Shown here piece after piece: positions 18,696 through 28,108 of a stretch of 64,000 nucleotides of DNA. The DNA comes from Bin87 sp965197635 (GTDB taxonomy: Bacteria > Chloroflexota > Dehalococcoidia > Lucifugimonadales > UBA3495): the NCBI GenBank assembly GCA_965197635.1, contig CBDANN010000007.1, positions 248,001-312,000 of the forward strand, written 5' to 3'. Position 1 is the stretch's first letter, and every line of letters starts with the position of its first letter. The translations under genes and the position numbers were made by a program. The notes beneath the pieces were generated by a model. That model was not told where the DNA came from and made no database searches. It worked only from the letters and a program-made list of their open reading frames with translations.

Positions 18696-20406
18696 CCCGA
18701 ATCCACCGAAGGGAAACCGTGGCGGCGGTCAGAGGAGGGATGAGGGACCAGGGATCGGGCTGGCGGGGACCTGATGCCGATGAAATGGACGATGTGGGGC
18801 GTGGATGCCGGTCCAAAGAGATGTTGACGACCCGTAGTAGCGGCGCGGGAAGCGATTTTCAGCGCCGATCGCCGGCGGAGGCCATCAGGAGCCGAGCCTG
18901 GCGCGGCTGGGCCAGACAGTTAGGTAATCTGGTGGACAGGTCAGACGCCGCGGGCGTGGTCAAGAAGGGAGTGGCAGTGCGCGCAGTCTGGCCAGGGCGC
19001 TGCTGAACTGGTTTCGCCAGGGCCAGCCCTGGGGGAGATGCAAAGTGAGGCGGCGTGCCTTGCGGGTGAGGCGTCCGGCCAGGGAGAAGAAGCGCCTGCG
19101 CAGGGTCTTGGTGGTCGCCACCGGCTCGCCCAGCCCGAGGCGCGTGGTCCAGCGGGCCAGGTTGTGGGCCATCGTCTGGACGGCCAGCCAGGCGGCGTTG
19201 GCGGGGAAGCGGCCCGAGGGCAGGTGGTTGAGACCCACCCCGTACTTGAGGTCGCGGATGGCGTTCTCGATCTCGGCGTGGCGGCGATGATCGGCCTCCA
19301 GTTCCAGGGTGTCGCCGTCTCTATCGGTGATGAAGCCGTGATAGCTGTAGTCGACCAAGAGGGCCAGCTGGGAGTTGGGCGTGGGCTGCACCCTTCGGAC
19401 GATGAGACGCACCGGCACAGCATCGGGCTCACTGGCGAAGGGAGTGTAGCTGGTTTCGGCCACGTCGGCGGCGCCCTCCATCCAGTAAGGGATGGGCGTC
19501 CAGTCCTCTTCAGGTATGGCTGCGATGAGATTGCGCAACTGGGCGTGCTGGCGGACGGTGATGGAGAAGCGGACCTTCATCTTGCGGCAGACGGCGACGA
19601 TGTCGTGGTTGTAGAAGCCGCTGTCGGCCCGCATGGTGAGCGGTCCGGTGGCTCCGGCGTAGCGCACTCGCCTTACCGTCTCTCGCAGGAAGTGGGCCGC
19701 GCCGCGAGCGGTGTTGGCGCGTCCCTGGCGCAGCCGAGCCATCAGCACGTCGCCGGCGCCAGCGGCGACGGCGAACAGCGGGTGATAGCCCCGCTGGCCG
19801 GTGTAGGTGTGGCGGCGCGCCCCTTCCTTGGCCGGACCGTAGGTCTCACAGATGGTGGAGTCCAGGTCGATGGTCAACGGATCATCGCCCGGTCCGGCCC
19901 CGGCGCCCCAGGCTCGGGCCAGCGCCTCACGGCTCACCCGATCCAGCTGCCGCGCGTGGCCCCAACGGAAACTCCGCAGGAACGTACCCAACGTGGACGG
20001 CGCCTTGACCACACAGCCCAGCACCTGCTCGGTCCCGCCAGCGCGCAGCGCGTCGGCGTCGTCGATGCAGTCGCCACCGGCCAGGGCCGACGCCACCAGG
20101 GTCAGCATCTTGTCCCCAGCATTCGCACGACCCGGTGCATCTCCCAAGTCAACGTGGCGGTCCACCAGTTCGCCCAGACCCAGGTGATGGGCCAGCGTGA
20201 CCGGCAGGATCAGTCCGGCGTTGGCCACCAGGCGGTGATCGTCGAAGGCGACCTGGATGCGCTCAAGGCGCTCAGGTGGTAGCATCCGTTGGGTGCTCCT
20301 TGTTCCGGGTTGGTTTGGTGTCTCACAAACCATTATCCCCGAAGCCGGGAGCACTTTTTCAACCCTTCAGCACGACACCAACCTCATCCTTTCGGTGGAT
20401 TGGGGC
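18696..20406 (-). mobile_element. IS1380-family insertion sequence, copy 2 (1711 bp, inverted)
   Basis: Same element as at 4127 and 36967 but in reverse orientation, flanked by a 4-bp duplication TAAC (18692-18695 and 20407-20410). Ends read CCCGAATCCACCG and CGGTGGATTGGGGC. It disrupts the surface-protein gene. Confidence 0.9.
18960..20285 (-). CDS. IS1380-family transposase (copy 2)
   Basis: 441 residues from ATG 20285 (AAGGAG upstream; an alternative in-frame ATG lies at 20354). Uninterrupted DDE transposase with TIDLDSTICETYG, TMRADSGFYNHDIV and IENAIRDLKYGVGLNHLPSGRF. One visible residue difference from copies 1 and 3 (Y in VRRVRYAG). It appears functional. Confidence 0.93.
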   Translation of the reverse strand: MLPPERLERIQVAFDDHRLVANAGLILPVTLAHHLGLGELVDRHVDLGDAPGRANAGDKMLTLVASALAGGDCIDDADALRAGGTEQVLGCVVKAPSTLGTFLRSFRWGHARQLDRVSREALARAWGAGAGPGDDPLTIDLDSTICETYGPAKEGARRHTYTGQRGYHPLFAVAAGAGDVLMARLRQGRANTARGAAHFLRETVRRVRYAGATGPLTMRADSGFYNHDIVAVCRKMKVRFSITVRQHAQLRNLIAAIPEEDWTPIPYWMEGAADVAETSYTPFASEPDAVPVRLIVRRVQPTPNSQLALLVDYSYHGFITDRDGDTLELEADHRRHAEIENAIRDLKYGVGLNHLPSGRFPANAAWLAVQTMAHNLARWTTRLGLGEPVATTKTLRRRFFSLAGRLTRKARRLTLHLPQGWPWRNQFSSALARLRALPLPS

Positions 20407-21508
20407 TAACACTGACACCGTGAACCACTACAGGTTCACCCTCGATCGTGAAAAATCTGTCCGCATCGTGGCGGAAAGGCAGGAAACCGACAACGCCAGA
20501 CTCACTGTCGTCGACGAGGATGACAACGTCGTCTTCAAAGCGGACAGCAGAGGCTGGCACGGAACCGGCTCCGACTCCGACCCCTACAGGGACTATTATG
20601 ACCAAGTGGGGATACGAGTGATTGGACCAGGAACCTGGAACATCAGAATGAAGCAGACGGGCCCAACAGACAACACATTCAACCTGAAATGGGACGTCGA
20701 AGACGCTCCAGTATTCCCCAACGACGACTACGCAGCGGGTATCTGGACGACCGGCACGGTGGACATCGGTAGTTCCGCCGACGGCACCATAGAACACATT
20801 GTCGAGCATCCCGGGCAGGATCTGAATAAGCGGGACAACGATTGGTTCGCCGTCGTACTAGAGCTGGGTTCCAAGTACAAGTTTGTCGCCGTACCCAGTG
20901 GAATGAACACCGATATCCCATTGATTATGCTACACAACGCCTACGGGAAGAACCTACAATTAGGCCGAGGTGGCGATATTCGGTACCAATACAACAAACA
21001 GAACCAACCGGACAAACACTACATCGAGGTACGCGGAGCCGGCGGCGACTACACTTTGAGTACCACCAGACTCACCTGGTCCGAGCCGCCAGGCGAGGAC
21101 TTCCAATTCAATGCAGCAACCACCAGATACATACAACCCAACGGAGATCCGGCAACCGGGTACATGGAGGGCACAGGCTCCGCATCGCAGGACCACTTCA
21201 CAGTGCCGCTAGTCGCCGGCGAGCGGTACCGCATCGAACTGAAGGGCAAGGAGCCATCCGACCGCGGCGGAACACTGAAAGACCCCGCAGTATCGGTACA
21301 GGACCTCAAAGGAGACCTTCTGACGGAGAGCAGTTCAGATATCGCAAGCGTAAGCGGCGACCAAGGAATACAGGCCCGGGACCAGGACTCGGGAAACGGC
21401 AACGATGCCAAGCTGGAAATCGCAGTAAACACCACCGGCACCTACCTCATCGCGGCGGAGTCCGAAGAAGGCACAGGCACCTACACGCTGGTCGTCACCA
21501 CATACTGA
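20407..21508 (+). pseudogene. Surface repeat protein, fragment 3 (C-terminal part)
   Basis: Open frame TDTVNHYRFTLDREKSVRIVAERQ to the natural end GTGTYTLVVTTY at 21508. It has three beta-sandwich modules of about 110-120 residues that resemble bacterial pre-peptidase C-terminal (PPC) domains: YRFTLDREKSVRI..ARLTVVDEDDNVV, DNDWFAVVLELGSKYKFVAV..LHNAYGKNL..GGDYTLSTT, and DHFTVPLVAGERYRIELKG..TTGTYLIAAESEEGTGTYTLVV. Such modules are common in exported enzymes and adhesins. There is no start site here; the piece belongs to the interrupted gene that begins before 16105. Confidence 0.75.
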
Positions 21509-21650
21509 ACGGGCTGATAGACGCAACTGCTTGGCGGCCACCGTGGCCAATCCGACCCCTGCCGGCCAACCAAATTCCTGTGGTGGGTGGTATTGGAGCC
21601 GTGAGCTCCAGTACCACCGCTGGCGAAGTCGGCGAGAACCCGGGCGTGGG

Positions 21651-21989
21651 TCAGCACCGCCCGTCGCCACAAGGTCCCGACGAAGGCATCAAGACCAAAC
21701 CACGAGACCAGTCGGAGTACACCTCCACCATGCCGCGAAAGTCCTGGGAGATATACTCCACCAAGCCCGGCACCGGCGCCAGCTGGACGCCGGCTTCGTG
21801 AAGGGCGCGCCGCAACTCTGAGTAACGCGCGCGTTTCCAGCTCAACCTGTTGAACGACCAGATCAGCAGGCAGTCGAAGTCCCGGCCCACGGAAGCCGCA
21901 TCTTCCATCAGTGAAGCAAGCACCGGAGCCGTGCCGTCAGGGTCGTCCTCCTCGACGTACCAATGCACCACCCTGGTGCCCGCTGACAC
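21651..21989 (-). pseudogene. Serine site-specific recombinase remnant
   Basis: The reverse-strand piece contains DFDCLLIWSFNRLSWKRARYSELRRALHEAGVQLAPVPG, the second half of a resolvase/invertase catalytic domain (usual pattern D.L..W..DRLSR). The segment with the catalytic serine (YxRVSS) and all of the C-terminal DNA-binding part are missing, and the DR pair of the DRLSR motif is altered (NRLSW). It is probably a leftover of a phage or ICE integrase or a transposon resolvase. Confidence 0.6.
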
Positions 21990-22374
21990 AGGGCCTTGCC
22001 AAAGTCGCCATTGTCATAGGAGTTACGGACTTGAAGTTACGGTCCCGTCGCTCCGGCGAAAGCCGGAGTCCAAAAGGCTTGTGGCAAAAGAATCTGAACC
22101 CGTGTTGACGAATTCGTACACTGGATTCCTGCTTTCGCAGGAATGATGAGGTATAAACATACCCAACTGCGTAAGTCCTATGTCATTGCGAGCGCAGCGC
22201 CGCAATCTCGTTAACGTAGCAACGCGGTTGCAACCCGGTTCTTACGCCGCCGACCTGAACCACCTGAAACGAAGCGCCACCCGCTGACAGCAGGGCCTTT
22301 CCTAAGTCGCAGAATCCAGAGGTCTCCGCTCGTCCTGAGCCTGTCGAAGGACGGACGCCCGGGACGACCGCTGC
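21990..22374. repeat. Intergenic block of mixed palindromic repeats
   Basis: No gene. Contains an inverted repeat built from CTCCGGCGAAAGCCGGAGTC (about 22050) and CTGGATTCCTGCTTTCGCAG (22121-22140), one arm of the TCATTGCGAG...GCAATCTCG repeat at 22182-22210, and a REP-type palindrome CGTCCTGAGCCTGTCGAAGG at about 22327-22350. AGGGCCTT..C..AAGTCGC occurs twice (about 21992 and 22290). These are commonly seen bacterial interspersed repeats; some may act as terminators for the flanking genes. Confidence 0.6.
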
Positions 22375-23439
22375 CTACCAGGATTTCAACACCGGCAGCA
22401 CCTCTTCGGCAAATAGCTTCAGGCTGCGCTCCGCAACGTCGGGTGGAGTGCCACCGAAGCGGAACCCGACGTTCAGCTCGAAATCGCCCAGCAGCGCCCG
22501 GCGATCCTCCAACCCCCGCAGAATCTTGTCCGGGGTGCCCCAACTGGCCGCCTTCATGAAGCCTTCAACCGCTCCTTCCATGCCGGCGGAGCGGGCGATC
22601 TCGGCCTTCTGCTGGTAGGCGTCGTAACCTTTCACCGTTCGGAAGTGGTCGCCCAGGAACTCGTAGTGGTAGAAGTTGCTTTCGACAAACTTGCCCTGGT
22701 ACTGGCGCGCTTCTTCTTCGCATTGCTCCAGATCAGTGCCACAGATGACGAATTCCGTGAGCATCAGGTTCGGCGGTTCGGTGCCGTGAAACTCCCGGTG
22801 CAGCGCCCGCCCCCGCTCGATCCCCGGCATCCGCATTTCCCAGGGTCGGTCGGCGAACATGATGATGTGCGCTCCCAGCTTGGCCGCTGACAGAACGGAT
22901 TCGTCGCTGGCGGCCACGGCGTAGATGCGCCCGTCGAAAGAATGCTGCGGCCGGGGCCGGATCTCCGTCCTCGGCTGCTGGTAATATGGCCCGTCGCCCT
23001 CGATGAACCCTGTCTTCAGGGCTTCCACTATCATCGGGGCCGCTTCGTCGAAACGGTCCCGCGACTCGTCCATGCTGATGCCGAACGTCTCGAATTCCCG
23101 CCGCGCCAGGCCACGCCCGAACCCCAGCCGGAGCCGGCCGTTGCTCAGCAGATCCAGCACGGCAGCGTTCTCCGCCACCCGCAGCGGGTCATGCCAGGGC
23201 AGTATCACGGCGGCCGTCCCCACATCGACGTTGGGGTGCTTGGCCGCGATGTGGGTCATCACCTGGAGATTGTCGGGCACGAAGGAGTAATCGTTGAAAT
23301 GGTGCTCCGCGGTCCAAAGGGAAACGAACCCCGAGTCGGCGGCGATTTCCGCCAGCCGCAACTCTTCCTCCCACATCTGGCCGTCCGAGCCTTCTTCCCA
23401 GCCGTAGCTGGAGAAGATCATCATCATTCCGACATCCAT
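22375..23439 (-). CDS. LLM class flavin-dependent oxidoreductase
   Basis: 354-residue luciferase-like monooxygenase with a TIM-barrel fold binding reduced FMN or F420. Markers: SLWTAEHHFNDYSFVPDNLQVMTHIAAKHPNVDVGTAAVILPWHDPLRVAENAAVLDLLSNGRLRLGFGRG (quoted to locate residues 39-110), then GTPDKILRGL and the C-terminal FGGTPPDVAERSLKLFAEEVLP. The EHHFNDYSF and W-H-D-P-L-R-V-A-E motifs are characteristic. ATG 23439 has GAAGGAG 9 nt upstream. An SDR gene lies 52 nt upstream on the same strand, so the two are probably co-transcribed. The substrate is unknown. Confidence 0.9.
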   Translation of the reverse strand: MDVGMMMIFSSYGWEEGSDGQMWEEELRLAEIAADSGFVSLWTAEHHFNDYSFVPDNLQVMTHIAAKHPNVDVGTAAVILPWHDPLRVAENAAVLDLLSNGRLRLGFGRGLARREFETFGISMDESRDRFDEAAPMIVEALKTGFIEGDGPYYQQPRTEIRPRPQHSFDGRIYAVAASDESVLSAAKLGAHIIMFADRPWEMRMPGIERGRALHREFHGTEPPNLMLTEFVICGTDLEQCEEEARQYQGKFVESNFYHYEFLGDHFRTVKGYDAYQQKAEIARSAGMEGAVEGFMKAASWGTPDKILRGLEDRRALLGDFELNVGFRFGGTPPDVAERSLKLFAEEVLPVLKSW

Positions 23440-23491
23440 CCGAATACTCCTTCAGTTTGGTTTGAGTGCGTGGCCGCCGCGAGTGTTGGGC

Positions 23492-24334
23492 CTAGAAGCT
23501 CGGTTTGACGGGATAGGGCGTCAACTGGAGCTCGTGGGTCCAGCAGGACTTGTCCTGCGTGTACAGGTAGTAGAACGCCTCGGCGATCTTGACCGGGTTG
23601 ATGAGCAGGTCCGGGTTCTGCTGCGCCCGGTCCGTGGCCCGCGTCCCCGGCGAGTCGATGGTGCCGTCGATTATCACGTTGGCGACGTGGACTCCATGCT
23701 CGGAATATTCCTCGGTCAGCGCTTGGGCAAACGTCCGCATCATCACCCTGGGATAGTAGAGGGACTGCCCCGTGAATCGCTTGTGGCCCCGCATCCCCGC
23801 TGCGTTGTTGGAAAACAGGATCGCGCCCTCGCCCCGCTCCCGCATGGCCGGCAGGACTTCCTGGGCGACCAGGAACGGCCCGCTGCTGGAGATGTGCTGG
23901 GCCGTCTCAAATATCTCGTAGGGCACGTGCTCCAGCAGTTCCATTTCCGGCGGAAGGTCGCGCCCGTCGATGTACCCGGCGTTGTACACCAGCACGTCCG
24001 GGTCCCCCGCCTTCTCCCGTATCTCGGCAAAGGCGTTCGATATGGAGTCGCGTAAAGACAGGTCCAACTCCACGATGATGCTGTCGCCGCCCTGTTCATT
24101 GATCGCGGCCTGTAGCGGGGCCGCGTTGGCGGCGTTGCGCGTGGTCAGTACAGTGCGGAAACCCTCTTGCGCAAACTTCTGCGCGATGGCCCCACCCACG
24201 CCCCAGCGCACGCCAACGGGCAGATCGCTGTCGTCCAGCTCCCGGCCGTGGACCAGTTGAGTGTTGCGGCCGTCGGACTGCCACTTGGATGTCGCCCCGA
24301 TGACGACGGCGACCGGTTTTTGGTTTGTGCTCAT
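23492..24334 (-). CDS. SDR family oxidoreductase with a long insertion in the cofactor loop
   Basis: 280 residues from ATG 24334 (AAAGGAATTC upstream; a longer frame to 24382 lacks a good ribosome site). The Rossmann start VAVVIGATSKWQSDG is followed by about 25 extra residues before GVGGAIAQKFAQEGFRTVLTTRN, so the glycine motif is split compared with classical SDRs. LVYNAGYIDGRDLPP corresponds to NNAG, and the expected Ser/Tyr/Lys region is SNNAAGMRG...SLYYPRVMM, where the usual YxxxK lysine is not apparent (YYPRV). It may be an atypical or divergent SDR. Ends in LQLTPYPVKPSF. Upstream partner of the LLM gene. Confidence 0.8.
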   Translation of the reverse strand: MSTNQKPVAVVIGATSKWQSDGRNTQLVHGRELDDSDLPVGVRWGVGGAIAQKFAQEGFRTVLTTRNAANAAPLQAAINEQGGDSIIVELDLSLRDSISNAFAEIREKAGDPDVLVYNAGYIDGRDLPPEMELLEHVPYEIFETAQHISSSGPFLVAQEVLPAMRERGEGAILFSNNAAGMRGHKRFTGQSLYYPRVMMRTFAQALTEEYSEHGVHVANVIIDGTIDSPGTRATDRAQQNPDLLINPVKIAEAFYYLYTQDKSCWTHELQLTPYPVKPSF

Positions 24335-24595
24335 GTCGAATTCCTTTCGCAGATTTGTCAACCGCCCACGGATATCGGGCATTAGGGTACTGTACTACAA
24401 ACTTTTGAATTGGTGGTAATGTCGCGTGGTTGACCGGGTCGCGCCGGCCGGAGCTCCACGAGTAGCGATCGTCCGGTTGCCCATGAGCAACGTTCGCCCA
24501 ATGTCTTCCCGTCTGGGTTACTATATGGGTGTTCCGGCAACCAACAACTCGACAGCCGCTTACCGCAGGCGAACTCCGCCGAGGAGATGACTGAA

Positions 24596-25484
24596 ATGGC
24601 CGATAAACAGATCTTGTGCGCGTTCGGCGTCGATTTGGACGCCGTCGGTGGTTGGCTGGGATCCTACGGCGGCGAGGACTCTCCCGACGACATTTCCCGC
24701 GGCCTGTTCGCCGGCGAGGTGGGAACGCCCCGGCTGCTCAAACTCTTCGACCGCCTGGGCATCAGGACCAGCTGGTTCATCCCGGGCCACTCCATCGAGA
24801 CCTTCCCCGAAGAGTGCCGGATGATCGTGGAACAGGGCCACGAGGTGGGTATGCACGGCTATTCCCATGAGAATCCCATCTCCATGTTGCCCGAACAGGA
24901 AGAGGCGGTGCTGCTGCGCTGCATCGATCTCATCACCGACCTGTCCGGCCGACGGCCCCGCGGCTACGTCGCGCCGTGGTGGGAGTTCAGCCACGTCACC
25001 AACGAATTGCTGCTCAAGCACGGCATCAAGTACGACCACAGCCTGATGCACCGGGACTTCGAGTGCTACTACGTCCGCGTCGGTGACCACTGGACCAAGA
25101 TCGACTACGCCATGCCCGCCGATTACTGGATGCACGCGCTGGAGCGGGGCCGGGAGACCGACCTGGTGGAGATCCCCGCCAACTGGTACCTGGACGACTT
25201 GCCGCCGATGATGTTCATCAAGAAGTCGCCCAACAGCCACGGCTTCGTCAACCCCCGCGACATCGAGCAAATGTGGATGCGACCAGTTCGATTGGGTGTA
25301 CCGGGAGTACGACGAAGCCGTCTTCCCGATAACCATCCACCCCGACGTCAGCGGTCGCCCCCAGGTGCTGCTGATGCTGGAGCGGATTGCGGAGTACATC
25401 CGCTCCCATGACGGCGTGCGCTTCGTAACCCTGGAAGAAATGGCCGACGACTTCCTGGCCAAGCATCCCCGGCGAAGGGCATAG
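24596..25484 (+). pseudogene. Polysaccharide deacetylase (NodB-like), single-base frameshift
   Basis: From ATG 24596 (GAGGAG upstream). NodB features: FGVDLDAV with the catalytic-base Asp region, SIETFPEECRMIVEQGHEVGMHGYSHENP with the metal-binding H-x3-H, and RPRGYVAPWWEFS. After RDIEQMWM the frame is broken by one extra C (about 25276): the continuation DQFDWVYREYDEAVFPITIHPDVSGRPQV and FVTLEEMADDFLAKHPRR is one base out of phase and ends at 25484. With the base removed the protein would be about 295 residues, normal for the PuuE-like subgroup. The break may be a sequencing error or a recent mutation. It is divergent from the SDR/LLM pair. Confidence 0.8.
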
Positions 25485-25513
25485 AAGCAGCGGACTGATG
25501 CGGACTCGCTTGG

Positions 25514-25603
25514 TCATTGCGAGGAGCGAAGCGACGTGGCAATCCCGTTGACGGAGAGATGGTTTCTCCGGTGTCGAGATTGCCACGCTTCGCCCGCAAT
25601 GAC
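25514..25603. repeat. Inverted repeat of the TCATTGCGAGGAGC...GCAATGAC type
   Basis: Left arm 25514-25546 and right arm 25576-25603 pair over about 26 nt around a 30-nt loop. It lies between the 3' ends of the deacetylase and the convergent Asp-box gene, where the transcript could fold as a strong hairpin. A second member is at 27969-28074, and a single arm at 22182-22210. Confidence 0.75.
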
Positions 25604-25701
25604 AGGTTGCGAAAAATTAACTGTGGGGGCGAAGAAACTCTCCGCCCCCATCAAAAGACCACATCGTCGTTCGTGGCCCCTGATTCTGTCGTAACCGTAG
25701 G

Positions 25702-26673
25702 TTAGTTGGGAACCCACGCCAGGGCGCCCACTTCGGTGAACTCTCGCTTCACCTTGGTCCAGGAATCGCCGGCGTCGCTGGTCGAGTACAGTTCACCCAT
25801 CAGGCTGGAAGCCACCACGAAATCGGGATCCGCGGGATGAGTGGCGAAAGCCCAGATGTTGGAGTTGGGCTCCACCGGCAGCGGGCGCACCTCCCAGGTC
25901 TGGCCGGCGTCCCGGGAACGCTGGATCGCGCCAACCCCTCCAATGGCCGTGTCGCCCACGGCGGAGAAAATCACGTTGGGATCGTCCGTCTTGACCGCGA
26001 TGCCACGGCTGTAGGGCAGGACGAACCGGTCGGTGGTGACCACTGATTGCCAGCTTTCGCCCATGTCCGTGGTGGCGTAGATTTCCCGGGGCGTGCTGGC
26101 CAATACCTTGTTCGGCTCGCCCGGACTGATGGCCATGCCGTGAATGTCCGGGTGTACCCCGCCTTCAACATGGGTCCAGGTGTCGCCGCCGTCCAGGCTG
26201 CGGTACACCCCGTCCACCTCAACCCCGGCCCAGACCGTGCGGTGGTCCTTCGGGTCCACCATCAGCATGGTCACCATCGGGGGACCGATGTGGCATTCCT
26301 GCGCCATCTGCACGGATAGCTTGGTCCAGCTCTGTCCGCCGTCCCGGGACCGGAACAGCGCTGCCGGCTTGATGCCCACGAAGATGGTCTGGGTGTCCTG
26401 CGGGTCGATGGCTATCGACCAGATCGGCACGCCGTCCATGGGCGACCACAACTTTTCCCACGAGGCCCCGCTATCTTCGCTGCGATAGATGCCGTTGTCG
26501 GCTCCGGCGAGGATGCGGCTCGGGTCATCGGGATACACCGCCAACGCCCTGACCTGGCTCCCCAACGGGAACGGGTCTCTGATACGGCTCCAGTTCTCGC
26601 CTCCGTCCGGGCTGTGCCAAATTCCGCCGCCGAAACCCGTCGCGCCTACGCAGATACTATAGTCCTTGTTCAT
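25702..26673 (-). CDS. Asp-box (BNR-like) beta-propeller protein
   Basis: 323 residues, composed of about six blades with the Asp-box motif S-x-D-x-G-x-x-W: SPDGGENWSRI, SEDSGASWEKL, SRDGGQSWTKL, SLDGGDTWTHV, TTDMGESWQSV, SRDAGQTWEVR and STSDAGDSWTKV. Each is preceded by a VYPDDPSRILAGADNGIYR-like strand. No signal peptide is visible, so it is probably cytosolic. Fold relatives are sortilin/VPS10-like propellers and sialidases, but no sialidase catalytic residues are recognised, so enzymatic activity is doubtful. ATG 26673, GAGGGGG upstream. Lies 192 nt downstream of an amidohydrolase on the same strand. Confidence 0.85.
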   Translation of the reverse strand: MNKDYSICVGATGFGGGIWHSPDGGENWSRIRDPFPLGSQVRALAVYPDDPSRILAGADNGIYRSEDSGASWEKLWSPMDGVPIWSIAIDPQDTQTIFVGIKPAALFRSRDGGQSWTKLSVQMAQECHIGPPMVTMLMVDPKDHRTVWAGVEVDGVYRSLDGGDTWTHVEGGVHPDIHGMAISPGEPNKVLASTPREIYATTDMGESWQSVVTTDRFVLPYSRGIAVKTDDPNVIFSAVGDTAIGGVGAIQRSRDAGQTWEVRPLPVEPNSNIWAFATHPADPDFVVASSLMGELYSTSDAGDSWTKVKREFTEVGALAWVPN

Positions 26674-26865
26674 AGCAGCAACCCCCTCTCAGATTGATGT
26701 TCCGTACCCCCATGGGGCATGAGCATACGATTTCCGTGATTGTACTGGATTTCACGTCCCAATCCCATTATCAGGCAACAAATTGCCAGCCAACAAAAGG
26801 AAGGTTGAGGTTTGGTAGGTTTGGTAGGCCGAGACTTGGTTCGCTACCGATGGCAACCGGTGAGA

Positions 26866-27882
26866 TCAAACGTTGATGTTGTACACACGGGCCGCCGTGT
26901 CGTGGAACAGCGCGGCACGCTCCGCTGCTGAATAACCAGCGGAAAGCCGCTTGAAGGCGTTGTACAGCACGTTGTAGGAATAGGACGGCTTGTCCACCGG
27001 GAAGTTGCTTTCGAACATGCAGCGGTCGGGGCCGAACTGTTCGATACAGTAGTTCATGAGCGGCCCCAGCGTGGCGGCGAGCTCTTCGGACCCGATGGGA
27101 GTTTCGCGGTCGTCCCAGTGGTAGCCGTACCGGAGTTGCCCAACGCCGCCCAGCTTCATGACAATGTTGGGACACTGGGCGGCCTCGGCCACTCCCTGCC
27201 GCCACGCGGGCAGCACCTCGTCGTCCCGGTCGGCGTAGGAACCGACGCGCACCAGCCCGCCGATATGGTTCAGCACTATGGTCAGGTCGGGAACAGCGCG
27301 GGCAAAATCCGCCAATTCGGACAGCTGCGGGTAATAGAGCGAGTTCTCCAGCACCAACCCCATTTCGGCCATGACCCTGGCCCCGGACCGATAGCCGGGA
27401 GTGGACAACGCTCCCCGGATGTCGCGGTTGTTCAGTTCCGGGCTTTCGTCCCATCCGGTGGCGTGCCGGATACCCCGAAAACGGGTCGGGCTGGCGGCCC
27501 GCATGGCTTCCAGCACCGGACGCACCGCATCTCCCAGTTTCAGGTCCGCGTATCCGATGATGGCTGCGGCGGCCCTCGTGGGCCCATGGCTGCCGGTGGC
27601 GCTTTCAGCGGCGATGGTCTCGATATATTCCACCTCGCCCACCGGCCGCATCTCTTCCGGCCCGCTCTGGCGGTACTCGCAACGCACCTCTATGAACACC
27701 GTGGAACGCACGTTGTGCCCGCTGTTCACGTCCGCCGTCAGTTCCGGCAGCAGGTATCGCTGGTAGGCGGCTGGTTCGGGACGGGAAACCCAAAAATGGT
27801 GGTGTGGATCACAGATCGGGAGGTCGGGCGCCAGCGTCTCTTCGGTGGTTTGAGCCAGCCAATCTTCGCCTTTGATAACCAT
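26866..27882 (-). CDS. Amidohydrolase family protein (amidohydrolase_2, TIM barrel)
   Basis: 338 residues. The metal-binding motif ICDPHHHFW is at about residues 23-31, with later barrel strands RFRGIRHATGWD, LTIVLNHIGG (metal-ligand His) and DRCMFESNFPVDK with a late acidic residue. This is the PF04909 type that hydrolyses lactones or decarboxylates aromatic acids (for example 2-pyrone-4,6-dicarboxylate lactonase). ATG 27882 has GAGGAGCG close upstream. It stands with two other amidohydrolases within 5 kb. Intact; the substrate is unknown. Confidence 0.9.
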   Translation of the reverse strand: MVIKGEDWLAQTTEETLAPDLPICDPHHHFWVSRPEPAAYQRYLLPELTADVNSGHNVRSTVFIEVRCEYRQSGPEEMRPVGEVEYIETIAAESATGSHGPTRAAAAIIGYADLKLGDAVRPVLEAMRAASPTRFRGIRHATGWDESPELNNRDIRGALSTPGYRSGARVMAEMGLVLENSLYYPQLSELADFARAVPDLTIVLNHIGGLVRVGSYADRDDEVLPAWRQGVAEAAQCPNIVMKLGGVGQLRYGYHWDDRETPIGSEELAATLGPLMNYCIEQFGPDRCMFESNFPVDKPSYSYNVLYNAFKRLSAGYSAAERAALFHDTAARVYNINV

Positions 27883-27968
27883 GTTGCGCTCCTCGGCAGT
27901 GTTGCGTGATCGGATACTACCACGACCACCAGCAATCGCTCAGCGAAACAGTCCAGGGTCTTTCGGTT

Positions 27969-28074
27969 GTCATTGTGAGGAGCGTAGCGACGTGGCAATC
28001 TCGTAGCAATGCAGGAGTATTCGCCAACCGGACCAACCGGACCAACAAGATCGCCACGCTGCGCTCGCAATGAC
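27969..28074. repeat. Inverted repeat of the TCATTGTGAGGAGC...GCAATGAC type with a short internal tandem repeat
   Basis: Arms 27969-28000 and 28048-28074; the loop contains ACCGGACCA repeated. It lies between the amidohydrolase promoter region and an IS66 element. Confidence 0.7.
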
Positions 28075-28108
28075 CGCGGGAAAACCGAAAGACCCTGCGA
28101 AACAGTCC

